Shown here: positions 12,617-24,361 of the stretch, in pieces
Position numbering within the stretch: position 1 is the stretch's first letter
How the letters are laid out: every line of letters begins with the position of its first letter
NCBI GenBank assembly: GCA_008638375.1
Contig: CM018033.1
Span: forward strand, 13,173,380-13,237,379
Length of the DNA stretch: 64,000 nucleotides
From: Nyssa sinensis
Lineage: Eukaryota; Streptophyta; Magnoliopsida; Cornales; Nyssaceae
Direction: 5' to 3'
Notes under the pieces: model-generated
Told to the model about the DNA's origin: nothing
The model's database searches: none
What the model saw: only the letters and a program-made list of their open reading frames with translations
Translations under genes and position numbers: made by a program

Positions 12617-13116
12617 TCTGTTGGATGTTAAATCAATTATGATGATCATCGGAAGGATAATGCCTAGAATATGCAGAGACGTGGCTAGTGACGTATCTGG
12701 AGACCGTTGACGTGGCTAATCACTTATTTGAAGATTGTCTGTAATTTGAGATAAGCATACATTCAGGTGAGTAACTTGGGCTCCTGACTTGGTGTATATT
12801 TTCTGTACTATCTAGACTTGTATACTGAACTGCTTTATATGCTGAACTGTTTATACACTGAACTGTTTTAAATGCATATGCTTTCATGCATACCTCTTAA
12901 TCTGCATTACTTGTGGCATGATTTTGTTCTATCTTGCCTTCTGATATATCCTATTGATTCTGTGGAAGTCTGTTGTTCTATTACCTGTCCTTTGGAGTCT
13001 GTTTGATTCTGTTTGTCATGTTGAGTCTTATCTGGGGCCCACTACGGGATTGAGTATATCAGTGGATGGATGGCTGCCTCTGTGGGACGCCCAGAGCTCA
13101 GCATCCGCTCAATCCT

Positions 13117-13371
13117 ATCTGTTCCGCTCTGATACCGACCCGGAGGTGTGCGATATGAGGCCCTCCATGTGAGGGGGTGGATGGGAAGTAATGCCATCCC
13201 ACATCGCCTGGGGAAGGTTCAGGCACTTTGAGTTGTATCCGTTCTATTTGAGCTGTATCTGATCTGTTCCGCTCTGATACCGACCCGGAGGTGTGCGATA
13301 TGAGGCCCTCCATGTGAGGGGGTAGATGGGAAGTAATGCCATCCCACATCGCCTGGGGAAGGTTCAGGCAC
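13117..13371 (+). repeat. Two tandem ~109-bp modules in the LARD 5' LTR
   Basis: Copies at 13117-13225 and 13262-13371 are almost identical and are repeated in the 3' LTR at 19154-19262 and 19299-19408. Each contains GCTCTGATACC, GGAGGTGTGCGATATGAGG and CCCACATCGCCTGGGG. The first phrase matches most of a complemented PBS and the last recurs near 4700, so the module may be a duplicated leader piece. Confidence 0.85.
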
Positions 13372-13565
13372 ATTTGTTGATATACCACTGTTTGATTGGT
13401 ATTCAGTATTGATCTATTCTATTTGGTTCCATGTTGATTCGATTCGTTCTCTTGAATTACATCTGTTCTACTTGAGCTGCATTGTTCTATCTGAGTTACA
13501 TTTGAGCATGCATGTATATATACGAACTGGTTTTGAAACCCATGGCAGGAACCTATGTTAATCAC

Positions 13566-13606
13566 TGAGCTTGTTTAAGCTCATTCCATTATTTAACATT
13601 TTTCAG
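13566..13606 (+). promoter_or_regulatory. Hairpin-CAGG module of the LARD 5' LTR
   Basis: TGAGCTT (13566-13572) and AAGCTCA (13577-13583) form a 7-bp stem with loop GTTT, followed by a pyrimidine-rich run and TTTTTCAGG. The same arrangement appears in J, K, M, H, F and the 3' LTR. The role is unknown; an acceptor-linked RNA structure is one possibility. Confidence 0.55.
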
Positions 13607-14116
13607 GTTGTATCTCCATTAGAATAGAAGGCACAAGGAGATGATACTAGTAGGCTGAGAGGCATTCCCAAGTGAGAATCTGATGGCAATAATATGTGGA
13701 GACTTGGGTTCTAATGGATTGATCTTGGCTATTCAGGTGAGCGTGATGATATAGTTGACTTTATTTATACGTAATAGATGTGTAGGGACATGGCTCATGG
13801 TAATGGTACTCTAGAGGAATTTGATATGCTCTGTGTTATATATCTGTTATGGATGTGCTCTGTGGTTAGAGTTATTAACTGTCTGATTATAGATTTGCTC
13901 TGTGGTACATACTTATGAGGTATATGGTTGAGTTGCATTCCCGAGATAAAAAGGTTTTAATTTCCGCTGTTCTGACCCTACATTGGAATGCAATTCATTT
14001 TAAGTTTCAGAAGTTTGCCTTTGGTTGGTCGCATTGTCGGTTGGAAAAACGACAAGGCGGCTAACTGGCATCACATCTTCGGCATCCACGTAGGGTGGGT
14101 GCGGGATGTTACAGAG

Positions 14117-14128
14117 TGGTATCAGAGC
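14117..14128 (+). other. Primer-binding site of the LARD
   Basis: TGGTATCAGAGC, complementary to the 3' end of plant initiator tRNA-Met, lies three bases after the LTR end. It fixes plus orientation. Confidence 0.93.
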
Positions 14129-16354
14129 AAATGTTTATAAATAGTAAAGATTCATGAGTGTGATCAAAGCTAAGGTTGGTGAATTTTGAAGATTCATTGG
14201 TACCACAAAGCAATATTTGGGTGAAAGGTTGAGGTTACCTATACAGGATGAGAGCTTGAGGACAATAAGTTAAGAAATGATTTGGGAGTCAATGTTCATA
14301 ACAGAGCATTAAATCATGGATTAAACATCACAGAGTACCTAAGCCATGAATACTAGGTCCCACTTTTGGAGACTAGACGTGAGATTATAGAAGTCTTTAG
14401 GAATAGATGATAAATCTGTGATTCTAAAGCATTTAAGGACTAAGGATCAACTGATTTGAAGTTGTGAATATTGGAGATTCACTAGCATCACCGAGTGATA
14501 TTTGAGTAATGGTTGATGATCTTTGGAGACATGATTAAAGTTGATTTTCCTTGGATGATTAGGATGATCAGATATTCTATACTTCTTGAGAGACAGAAGT
14601 AGGCTTATGAGTGAAATTGAAGATCTTACGATTTTGAAAATTACATCAGAGTAGCACAATGGAAAAGTTAGTTCTAGGTTAATTATTCTTTGGGAAAAGA
14701 TCAGATTAGAACTGAATTTGTGGACTATTGAATGACTTAGATAATTAAATGATGGAGTGATTCTTGGAGACTATGGCATGATTTGGTTAATAATCTTTGG
14801 GAAATATTATGCTATTGATGGCTCTAGATCGATTAAAAAGATCAAATGAATAGTGATATTGAACAACAAGGAAACGAGGACATGTCAATAATGACTGCTA
14901 TTGAATAAGGGGATAACTTGATATGGTCGACAAAATATCATTATGCACTGCACTTGTTTGTTTATAGTTTACTGATTAAGGAGGTTGAATAAGTGGGTGT
15001 TACTTGCATGGTTAAATTCTAATATTTTGAAATGAAGAAAGCTTATAAGTTTAAATGTTAAATGTTATCAATTCATTAGTCAAAGCTATGAGATGTAGTT
15101 ATAGCTAAACTTGGGCTATTTTCGTACCAGCGGTATCTACATTCTAAATAATGAAAAATAAAAATCTAGTCAAAAATTATAAATTCATGAGAAGAGCTTT
15201 GAATTGGGATTGACCCTGTATTGAACTGTGTAGCATTGACTTTTCTGGGCATAATGTTGTAATTTTGTCTTTGATGCGTAGGCCTTAACTCATAATCTTT
15301 GGGTATTATTAATAAATATGATGGATTGTGATGGAAACTATCTGGAAAATACAGTTATCCTCTATTTTCCTTTGTCACCCTAATCCGTGTAGTTGTTTGT
15401 CCTCAAGAATCATAGATGTAGCTTGTTGGTTTTTACTTCTTGTTTTCATGAATGATCTTACTATATGATTTCTACCTATTTGGGAAAAATTTCCAAACCT
15501 TGAGGTAAAATGGATCTGATATCAAATCTTAGTGATGATATATATTTTGTGGATTATCCACTAGCCTTATTATGAAATTTTCTAGATCAGGTTTGATACT
15601 TGTGATGGAGGTCATCAAAATGGTTATTTTGTGGACTCAAATGTGATTGACTAATCTTAGTGGTTGATTTCTAACCATTGAAGATAATCATCAAATTTGA
15701 ATTTGGTGATGGCATGTACTTGGTGAATCTATTGATTAAGGGGAAACAACTACAGGTAAGTTAACTCTAATGTGGATAATTATGCTTGTGGATATATCAA
15801 TTAAGGAGACGATGACTATAGGTCAGCTAACTTTGACATTGATCATTATGATTGTGGATATCATAAGGACTATTTGGGAACACAAATCTGAGTGAATAAT
15901 CTTAGTAGATGATTTTTAATCATTCGGGAGTGATTCCCAACTTTGAGGTAACATAGATCTAATATCAAAATTTTGGTGACAATCTATATTTGGGGAGTTA
16001 TAAATCAAGATTTCTAGTGGATATTTTGAATCTGATCCGAACTTGTGTGATTCAAGATTATAGACTCATGATACCTGGAAGACATCTTTGTCTACTGCTC
16101 GAGGTCAAAATTGTGTGATAGTCTATTTTGTGGATTGACAATAAATCTTATTGTGAATTTTTGAATCTGACCTGAAACTAATATAATTGGGGATTATCGA
16201 TTAGTGTCAATTGGAGACATGTCAGTAAAAGTGCTTGAGGTTAAACCTTGTGACATTTTATAGAGACACTAGATATTAGATTCTCCCGTAGATAAATCTA
16301 ACTGCTAGGTGATTACTTCACTATACGACTAGTTGAGTTTTGGGGACAAAACTC
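14129..16354 (+). other. Non-coding interior of the LARD
   Basis: Over 2.2 kb with no gag, protease, RT or integrase motif on either strand and stop codons throughout. Degenerate phrases recur, such as GAGGTAAAATGGATCTGATATC (about 15505), GAGGTAACATAGATCTAATATC (about 15941) and ATTTTGTGGATT (about 15545 and 16123). This suggests old internal duplication in a non-coding RNA. Confidence 0.8.
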
Positions 16355-16372
16355 TTTTGAAGGTGGTTAGAG
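16355..16372 (+). other. Degenerate PPT region before the LARD 3' LTR
   Basis: TTTTGAAGGTGGTTAGAG follows GGGGACAAAACTC. This resembles the GAGGACGAAA...AAGGGGGG end of Tekay-type elements, with purines partly replaced. Confidence 0.6.
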
Positions 16373-19300
16373 TTTAATACCCCAAAAATCCGACACGGGT
16401 TAGAATGTACAACAACTTGATAAAAATAAATTACGTGACATAAATAATTTGAATAGCTTTACATACCGGAAGCTATGAGCGGATTAATTATTATAAAATA
16501 TAAAATCAGTCCAGACCACTAAAAATGATATAGGCTCGGAAAATAATTAACCCGGTCACCCGAGTGCCGGAATTAATAATTGGGATTGATACGAGAAAAT
16601 TAATTATTCAAATAATATAAGTGTAAAATAAATTAGTAATGGAGATCCAAAATGAAAAAATAAATATATATATATATATACATACATACATACAAAAGAA
16701 AGTAGAACCTGCTAGAAATTACGGGTAAAGAAAAGAAAACGAAAAAAAAAAAGAGAGAAAAAGCAAAGAAGAAGCTTGAAGCTTCTAGAGCCAGAAGAGA
16801 GAGAAAAAAAATCGCCAAAGGCACTAGAAGGAGGGAGAGATAGAGAGACGGTGTGCAACGAAAGCTGCTGGAACCAGAGGAAGAAGAGAGCGACAGTTAC
16901 AGTGCTCCAACAGCAACAAAAACACGAAGCAACAGGTGGTATATATATGCGTATATATGTGTGTATGTGTGCGTAGCTCGGTTTGTAGAAAAATGAGACA
17001 AAGAGAGAAAAAGTCGGCGGAGAAAGGGCCAATACGCAGAAGCAGGGGAGAGGAAGAAATAGAAGTCGTAGGGAGACGGAACTGCAGTGGTTGATTGATC
17101 GTTGGATGATGATATTGCGGGTGAACGGAAACTGTCGTGGCTCGGAATTGGGTATGTGGTCGCTACTGGAGTTGCGATAGGGGGCGATGACGATGTTGCG
17201 GCAGTGCGGTGCTACAGAAAATTGGGGGAATTGGCTATATGTGTGTTGGTGTGGTTATGTTGCGGTGCAAAGAAAGGAACGGCAGTAGCAGCGCACAATA
17301 GTAGCGCAGCAGCAGTCGTCCTGTCTTCGCCGCCTGTTCACACTGTTGGACATCGATTCGACCCAATTCACCAGTTTGATAGAAGCAGAGTGTGACGATG
17401 CTTGGTTGATGGGTGTCTGTGACGGTACTGCTGGAGAGAAATTGTAGAAAGGCAGTGTAACAGGGATGCATCTATCTCTGTGTGTGTAGCGGTGTAGGGA
17501 AAGGGGGATTCTGCATGAGACGTTTGAGGTTTGCTTGAGGATTGGTTGCGGTTTTATGGCTCGGAATTACGTGTGATGTTGCCGTTTTGTGGGATTTTCC
17601 TGTTTCCGCCGCTTCAGTTGAGAACAGTGGAAATGGAGGAGCTACGACAGAGTCGATTGGATTTGATTGGGTTGGATTTGCTGATTCAATTGTATCCGTG
17701 TTTGGAGGTGTGGAGTGAAACAGGGCATTGCAAAGGGTTGGCGAACCTAAGGTTCCCGACCTACAATTGCGAGAGACAAACATTGTGGAACCTGAGACTA
17801 CTCAGGGCCAAAGTGGCACACCTGTGCAACTGGACTCATCCGATGCTGCAGCAACAGAGAATGACCAAGCCGAATGCTCATGTATAGGTTCGAGTTGCTG
17901 TTCCGTGTGTCAAGTTTTCGATAATCAGGAGAATCAAATTAGGCAAATTGAACCCCGGCCAGGTGTTTATTTTCTTGAGGTTCTGAAGGATGGTAAGGCT
18001 CTTGATCAAATCAATCTGGGTAAAAGGAAGCAGATTTTTAGGGGCGATATATGTAGATATATGTGTATATTTGTGTAGCGTTGGAGCAGGGGAGACGGAC
18101 GTGTAAAGTGGAATTTTGGAGGAATTCCTGTGGGATTGATTTTGATTTAAGAGGTATTTGATGATGACAATGCTTCCTGCAGTGAAGGATGACTATAAGA
18201 AGCTACCGAGATGTTTATGGATAGGTCATAGTTGCTAGCAGAATTATTTGAGTAGATTGCTCAGGCAGACCTTGAGGTGTTGCGCAGCGGTTTATTTATG
18301 GAATCCAAATGAGGTCTGGTCATTCTTGTTGGGATATTGTGCATATGATTCAACATATGCAAAGAGGGAAAATCCAGTAATATATGAAGCTGACTGTTCA
18401 GGTTGAAGCAGGCTATGGGTTCTGACTTTGCTTGTAGTAATCGGAGCTACTGATTTGGAAGACTCTGCACAGTAATCTGATGAGAGGAAGGGAAAGTTCT
18501 TCAATATCTGATGGATGGGATGATAAAGGGACAGAATCTGTTAGGATCATCATCTGCTTGGGAGAAAAGATTGAAGAAGTTGATGAAACTGGATTTAAAA
18601 TGGTTGGCCGACTCCATCAACCTGCCGGTGTGTTTTCTTTAGCTATGGGATGATCTGTTGGATGTTAAATCAATTATGATGATCATCGGAAGGATAATGC
18701 CTAGAATATGCAGAGACGTGGCTAGTGACGTATCTGGAGACCGTTGACGTGGCTAATCACTTATTTGAAGATTGTCTGTAATTTGAGATAAGCATACATT
18801 CAGGTGAGTAACTTGGACTCCTGACTTGGTGTATATTTTCTATACTATCTAGACTTGTATACTGAACTGCTTTATATGTTGAACTGTTTATACACTGAAC
18901 TATTTTAAATGCATATGCTTTCATGCATACCTCTTAATCTGCATTACTTGTGGCATGATTTTGTTCTATCTTGCCTTCTGATATATCCTATTGATTCTGT
19001 GGAAGTCTGTTGTTCTATTACCTGTCCTTTGGAGTCTGTTTGATTCTGTTTGTCATGTTGAGTCTTATCTGGGGCCCACTACGGGATTGAGTATATCAGT
19101 GGATGGATGGCTGCCTCTGTGGGACGCCCAAAGCTCAGCATCCGCTCAATCCTATCTGTTCCGCTCTGATACCGACCCGGAGGTGTGCGATATGAGGCCC
19201 TCCATGTGAGGGGGTGGATGGGAAGTAATGCCATCCCACATCGCCTGGGGAAGGTTCAGGCACTTTGAGTTGTATCCGTTCTATTTGAGCTGTATCTGAT

Positions 19301-20150
19301 CTGTTCCGCTCTGATACCGACCCGGAGGTGTGCGATATGAGGCCCTCCATGTGAGGGGGTGGATGGGAAGTAATGCCATCCCACATCGCCTGGGGAAGGT
19401 TCAGGCACATTTGTTGATATACCACTGTTTGATTGGTATTCAGTATTGATCTATTCTATTTGGTTCCATGTTGATTCGATTCGTTCTCTTGAATTACATC
19501 TGTTCTACTTGAGCTGCATTGTTCTATCTGAGTTACATTTGAGCATGCATGTATATATATGAACTGGTTTTGAAACCCATGGCAGGAACCAATGTTACTC
19601 ACTGAGCTTGTTTAAGCTCATTCCATTATTTAACATTTTTCAGGTTGTATCTCCATTAGATTAGAAGGCACAAGGAGATGATACTAGTAGGCTGAGAGGC
19701 ATTCCCAAGTGAGAATTTGATGGCAATAATATGTGGAGACTTGGGTTCTAATGGATTGATCTTGGCTATTCAGGTGAGCGTGATGATATAGTTGACTTTA
19801 TTTATACGTAATAGATGTGTAGGGACATGGCTCATGGTAATGGTACTCTAGAGGAATTTGATATGCTCTGTGTTATATATCTGTTATGGATGTGCTCTGT
19901 GGTTAAAGTTATTAACTGTCTGATTATAGATTTGCTCTGTGGTACATACTTATGAGGTATATGGTTGAATTGCATTCCCGAGATAAAAAGGTTTTAATTT
20001 TCGCTGTTCTGACCCTACATTGGAATGCAATTCATTTTAAGTTTCAGAAGTTTGCCTTTGGTTGGTCGCATTGTCGGTTGGAAAAACGACAAGGCGGCTA
20101 ACTAGCATCACATCTTCGGCATCCGCGTAGGGTGGGTGCGGGATGTGACA
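16373..20150 (+). repeat. LARD 3' LTR (3,778 bp)
   Basis: Near-identical to the 5' LTR. The first two bases are TT instead of TG, and it ends GGGATGTGACA next to TSD TCCTA. It carries counterparts of all 5' LTR modules: ORF-like block 17728-18078, donor at 18803/18804, tandem modules 19154-19408 and hairpin 19603-19620. Confidence 0.93.
17728..18078 (+). pseudogene. ORF-like captured fragment, 3' LTR copy
   Basis: Same 116-codon frame as at 11691-12041, with a Lys-to-Glu change near residue 6 and otherwise intact. Persistence of the frame reflects recent transposition rather than proven selection. Function is not recognised beyond a weak FHA-like LEVLKDG segment. Confidence 0.4.
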
Positions 20151-20155
20151 TCCTA

Positions 20156-20510
20156 AGTCCATTGGTGAGGTCTACGACATGAGATGAGGTCCCAAAAAAT
20201 TTAAAGACCCGTAAAAATGTCAAAATGACTAAAATACCCCTGCCTCATAAATGAGTCAAACGAGGTCCAAATAAAATAAATAAATAGTAGATTTTGACTG
20301 TTTGGAACATTCTGAATCTAATGGTGGGGTCCGTTTCATGAGACGGGACTTCAAAAAATTTAGACACGTTAAGGTATAAATTACCAAATTGCCCCTAACA
20401 TGTCCTGAGCCGAATTAAATTCTAAGAAAGCCTAAATTGACTTTCTTCGACGTTCCGGACTCGATGGTAGAGTCCGTTCCACCAAAAGAAGTGTCTAAAA
20501 TAAAGAGACA
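20156..20510 (+). repeat. U3 monomers in LTR F
   Basis: Three degenerate monomers contain a GGACTCNATGGTGGGGTCCG-type core (about 20157-20195, 20310-20350 and 20452-20490) spaced about 145 bp apart, each followed by an AAATNCCCCT phrase. The reverse complement recurs in M, H, N, L and K. Confidence 0.65.
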
Positions 20511-22615
20511 TAAAATTTGATGAATAGCATCTGTCAGATGACTATAAACTGAAATATTGCCAAAATATTAAACTAAGGCAAGTTACGAGGAAATAAAATA
20601 CGAGAAGACACGACGCGTTAACATGTGAAGTAAATAACTGTAAATTAAAGTTAATGGAGCTACCAGAAGAGTATAGTTGAAATGAATTAAATTTCCAATA
20701 TAATAAATTGTGTCGTTGGTTAAGAGTATGAGTTAAATCGGTTAGGATGAAATACGATTGAAGCATAAGTTAAGAAACATCGATAGATGATATTGCAGTA
20801 AATGTGAAGTTAATGAGACTGTTTATGAATTGTTCTTAGGAATTACAGAGGAAGTGGGCAAGCACATTTTAGCACTAACCCCAAAGGACCGAGGTGAGTA
20901 ACCCTGTGTTCGAAGTGGAGAATTTAACTCCATATAATTGAAAAAGTTTTAAGTTCAAGTTATATGAAGTATTTGAATATCAAATTTAGTTTTGTTACAA
21001 TTCCTGTTTTAAATTATTCTGTTACGGCATGCTGACTAAATGTTTTACATTCAATTTCTTTCATGGAGATATTTAGCATGTCTGGTTTAAATGTGTTTTC
21101 TTTAAATACTCTGAATTTGATTGTTACAAGTATTTGAAGTTCTATTGTAGAAATTATACATTTCATGTTTTAAATACTCATGAAAGTATCTATTGAAGAA
21201 GTCATGTGATAAAAGTTTTACAAGATAACGAGGCTTAAGCACCAGACAAGATTTTGGGTTACATATGAACTCAATTTATTGTCAAATGCCCGGTAGCAGG
21301 ATCTAATCCCCCAGGAAAATGAGATATCTCCATTGTAGCATTGCAGTAAAACGGGAGTCTGGTTCGAAACAGATTCCACCTAATTAAAGAGAAAAGATGA
21401 CAAAGTGATTTTGAAAATGAAAGCAGGTTTTACCCTCATTTTCAAAATATATATTTATGTGTTTTAAAGTTATATACTTTATTAACGAAGTAAGAGTTTA
21501 GGTTGAACACCTTAATTGTTTCAAAGCTATCTGTTTTATGAAATGCATATGTTTCGAGTTTTTATACTCTATTTGAGAAGTACGAGTTTAGCTTAAATGC
21601 TTTAAATGTTTCAAGCCATCCATTTGGAGAATGCATATATCCTGTGTTCTAAATTGTACGAACAATTGGTAGTGAGTATTTTATAAACTCTCAAGTGATA
21701 AACCACTACCAGTTGAAAACCCCATGACGAATGCAGGAATTACTCACAAGCTTAGATTAGCTTACCCGGACTTTGTTCGGATCCCCCTTTCAGGTAAATG
21801 ACAAAAGGCAGTTTTTGATTTGAAGACGAAGATGATGGATCTGCCATATTGGGAAGTTGTACTAAAGTAGTCTCCTTACGAAGCTATGTGAATTTTTAGT
21901 ACGAACTCCTGTAGTAGTAATTAGTACAAATATGTATTAAGCCCTCAGGGCAGTGATATGTAATATTATAAAGTCTTTAAGTTTTTAGATATGCTCTGAA
22001 TGTATAATGATACATGTATACCGGAATGTGAAGAGCGGCAGTACCGGACGGATGTGCGTAATTTAAAAATAAGAAAAGAAAAGAAAAAGTTTTTCACGCT
22101 TCCGCAATCATGTGTCGCACATCTATTCGATACCGCTGCAAATGCGAGCCTTCGCCCAAGGGTCCTCGGGCCCGAGGGTGGCGGTCGCGATGCGAAATCC
22201 GCAGAGGGTGGGTTTCGGGTCGTGACAAAATATAGTAATCAAATACAAAGACAAGATAAGTCATTCTCATGGCAACAAAACATCAAATAAACCAAAGAAT
22301 ACATAAAGCCCCAAATTACTAACTCTAAGACCTTCAAAGTAACACCTCTTAGATAACTTCCTACCATGAATAAACATCAAAACTAGTCAAACAACATGTA
22401 ATAAGGTAGGAAAAACTAAATCTATTCCTAGCTTAGCAAGAAACCATACCTAAAATCAGTTTTTCTTAAACTGCAGTGGCTGTGTTTGCTGGACTACCAA
22501 AATTTTCATTGAGAATATAGTACTCATGGAGACGAACAACTTCTCAGAAGGAAGTTTAGCCAAAATCCAGCTCGAAAGGTGTGTTTCGGCAGCTTGAAAG
22601 TTGAAGAATCTAGGG

Positions 22616-22651
<36 letters not shown>
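22616..22651. repeat. (TC)n microsatellite
   Basis: About 17 uninterrupted TC units in the D/E LTR, near the position of the CTTTCTCCCTTTTTCTCC tract of LTR A. Confidence 0.95.
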
Positions 22652-22654
<3 letters not shown>

Positions 22655-22711
22655 AACGTGACCTGCTGCATATACAGAATGAATTCTGTATAAATTTTTG
22701 TCTAAGTGTCC

Positions 22712-22719
22712 TATTTATA
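22712..22719 (-). promoter_or_regulatory. TATA box of LTR D/E
   Basis: Minus-strand TATAAATA in the same context as in LTR A. Confidence 0.6.
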
Positions 22720-23172
22720 GTGAGGGACCAAAGGGTTAAGGGCAAATGACCATTTTGCCCTTAATGAGCCCGGAAACTGTTACTCTACAACCCATTCCTA
22801 AACACTTCAATTAGAAATTTTGTTTTAGCCAATGTCTATAAAATTATTTTAAATAAAAACTTTCAAAAGGAAACATTTTCGTTTGAGGTCAGTTTTTGGC
22901 CGTTTCCACCCGGGTCACCCGAGTGCCCTTTTTGTCCAATTTCAGAAATTGTTTCCCGTTTTTGCTGAAATTTGTACAGAGGTTACCTCACAATATTCTA
23001 AGCATATTTCTCTTCTATAACACACTCCAAATATCCTTCTAAACATGTCAAACGGTGAAATCATACCTATATATGCTTTACCGACAAAACTGGCTTTTAC
23101 CGACAAAACCGTGCATGCAAAATGTTCTACTGGCAAAACGAAAAAATTGTTATCATTTTTTAGATCTCTACA

Positions 23173-23710
23173 AATGATGCTCCCTCAACTCAGTTGGAGC
23201 CATACGGTAAGGTGGAATGGAAATAGGCATAGTGCTTGGAATAAGTTCTATCGTGAATTCTATCTCTCGTCTCAGCAATAGACTAGTCAAGTCATCTGAA
23301 AAGATGTTTGGGAACTCATCCACTACTGGCAGCAATATACTCTCTATAGTCCCACTCTCCACTGCTATCAAACTATCCAACATATAGCTATGACCTCCCC
23401 AACTCCTCGAGTCATATAAGGGTGGAACTAAGAAATCCCCTCGATCCCCCGTAAAGTAAAAGTTATCTCCCTCAAGAGTACACACTGTCACCCTCCCCCT
23501 GTAGTAGTCTATACTCGCCCAAAATGTAAATAACCAATCCATTCCCAAACTAATATCAAAACTAGACATGTCACGTAAAAGAAAGTCAAAATAAAGGATG
23601 CGGTCAGCTATCTTTATCAAGCAATCTCTACAGATCCTCGTCAGGGTCACTCTACCCCTAATTGGTGTGTCAACATGTAATAGTGGATCTAGTCAATCTA
23701 TTTCTAACCC
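23173..23710 (-). pseudogene. Gypsy protease C-terminus to RT N-terminus
   Basis: A 160-codon minus-strand frame (from 23650, open somewhat further upstream). It has the protease end with FDISLGMDWL (about residues 31-40), a linker, FPNIFSDDL (about 113-121) and the RT start PPYRMAPTELRE, all typical of chromovirus-type gypsy pol. The catalytic DSGA of the protease is not visible. The frame reaches the D/E insertion at 23172 and across the TSD would continue in frame into the RT piece at 5950-6084. About 130 codons of RT core, including the YVDD site, are absent from both sides. Confidence 0.85.
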
Positions 23711-24361
23711 CAAGCAACAAGTGTAATATGATATGACGTACTTTTTTAATCAACACTTATATAACTTACATCAACTATCCCCACCCATTATTTATAATAA
23801 ACAAATAATACCGAGTTTTAACATAGTCTTTCACAGTAAAAATTCATTTAAGTTATACAATACGCACATGCTCAAGTTATGCTAATATTCAACTGGCCTG
23901 ACTAACCTAAGGTCTAAACCCCATCCACTATTCCAAGACATGATATCCTAAATCTCACGTCAATCAGGGCTACCAAGGTTAATAGAGGCTCGAGAACTAA
24001 AGTTCTCCCACTCCCTCGACCTACTCTACCTCAACCCAATGTTTTGGATAGCATCCTATAGTAGGAACATGTGTTATTTAAAATTTCAGTTTTTACTCAT
24101 CTAATGTATTTCACATCCCATGGCATTCCCCCATAATGCTACATATTATCATAAAGGCAAAACAAGTATCATCTGTCATGTATATAAACATATACCCAAT
24201 CACATACGGTCATGCCAAGTTATCAATTAAACAGGTATCATAGTATACATCAACTTACACAATTATAACAAGTCATGCATCAAGTATAAATAACCACATA
24301 ACACACAAGGTCCTATCACATGCCACTGACAGTTCATACGAAGTCACAGGCTTTCCTCTAG
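23711..24361 (-). other. Leader/gag region of G, no gene visible
   Basis: AT-rich, with no zinc knuckle or capsid motif and stops in all frames. Gag appears lost. Confidence 0.5.

Larger units (their letters stand above)
12767..13606 (+). other. Putative intron in the LARD 5' LTR
   Basis: A consensus donor CAG|GTGAGT (junction 12766/12767) and an acceptor TTTTTCAG|G (ending 13606) bound 840 nt. A further donor CAG|GTGAGC follows at 13736/13737, enclosing a 130-nt exon (13607-13736). K has an identical 130-nt interval. Splicing is inferred, not shown. Confidence 0.4.
10333..14113 (+). repeat. LARD 5' LTR (3,781 bp)
   Basis: Runs from TGTAATACCCCAAAAATC to GGGATGTTACA. In order: AT-rich head; purine-rich GAGAAAAAG region; ORF-like blocks (11494-12041); an open block at 12404-12616; a putative spliced region; two tandem 109-bp modules (13117-13371); a hairpin-CAGG module (13566-13606); and a terminal region shared with J and K. 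Confidence 0.93.
10333..20150 (+). mobile_element. LARD-like non-autonomous gypsy retrotransposon
   Basis: A complete element of 9.82 kb with two near-identical LTRs (10333-14113 and 16373-20150), a PBS right after the 5' LTR, a degenerate PPT before the 3' LTR and a perfect TSD TCCTA (10328-10332 and 20151-20155). The 2.26 kb interior encodes no gag or pol. Long LTRs with a non-coding interior are the hallmark of large retrotransposon derivatives (LARDs), which are mobilised by proteins of an autonomous relative. The LTRs differ by about 1-2% over stretches compared by eye, so this is the youngest insertion of the left nest. The TG start and the pre-LTR sequence suggest a Tekay/Del-type helper. 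Confidence 0.93.
8224..22227 (+). mobile_element. Solo LTR F (about 4.18 kb), split by the LARD
   Basis: Starts TGTAATACCCCGACCC (8224) and ends GGGTTTCGGGTCGTGACA (22227). The 5-bp duplication AAATA is perfect (8219-8223 and 22228-22232). Segments 8224-10332 and 20151-22227 flank the LARD. The termini are the reverse of those of M, N and H, so it belongs to the same superfamily in plus orientation. No internal domain was found. It holds microsatellites, tRNA-like modules and recurring U3 monomers. Confidence 0.9.
6085..23172 (-). mobile_element. Solo LTR D/E, same family as LTR A, split by F and the LARD
   Basis: Pieces 6085-8223 (TGTCACACCCCGG...) and 22228-23172 (...ATCTCTACA) join into one 3.08 kb LTR colinear with LTR A. 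Flanking bases AACGA (6080-6084) and AATGA (23173-23177) are a TSD differing by one C/T. Joining the flanks restores gypsy RT reading on both sides, which independently supports this excision model. No internal domain was found, so it is a solo LTR. Confidence 0.85.

Noticed and set aside
22000..22290. 96-codon open frame crossing 22227
   Set aside because: It spans the end of LTR F and its TSD, so it cannot be a gene.
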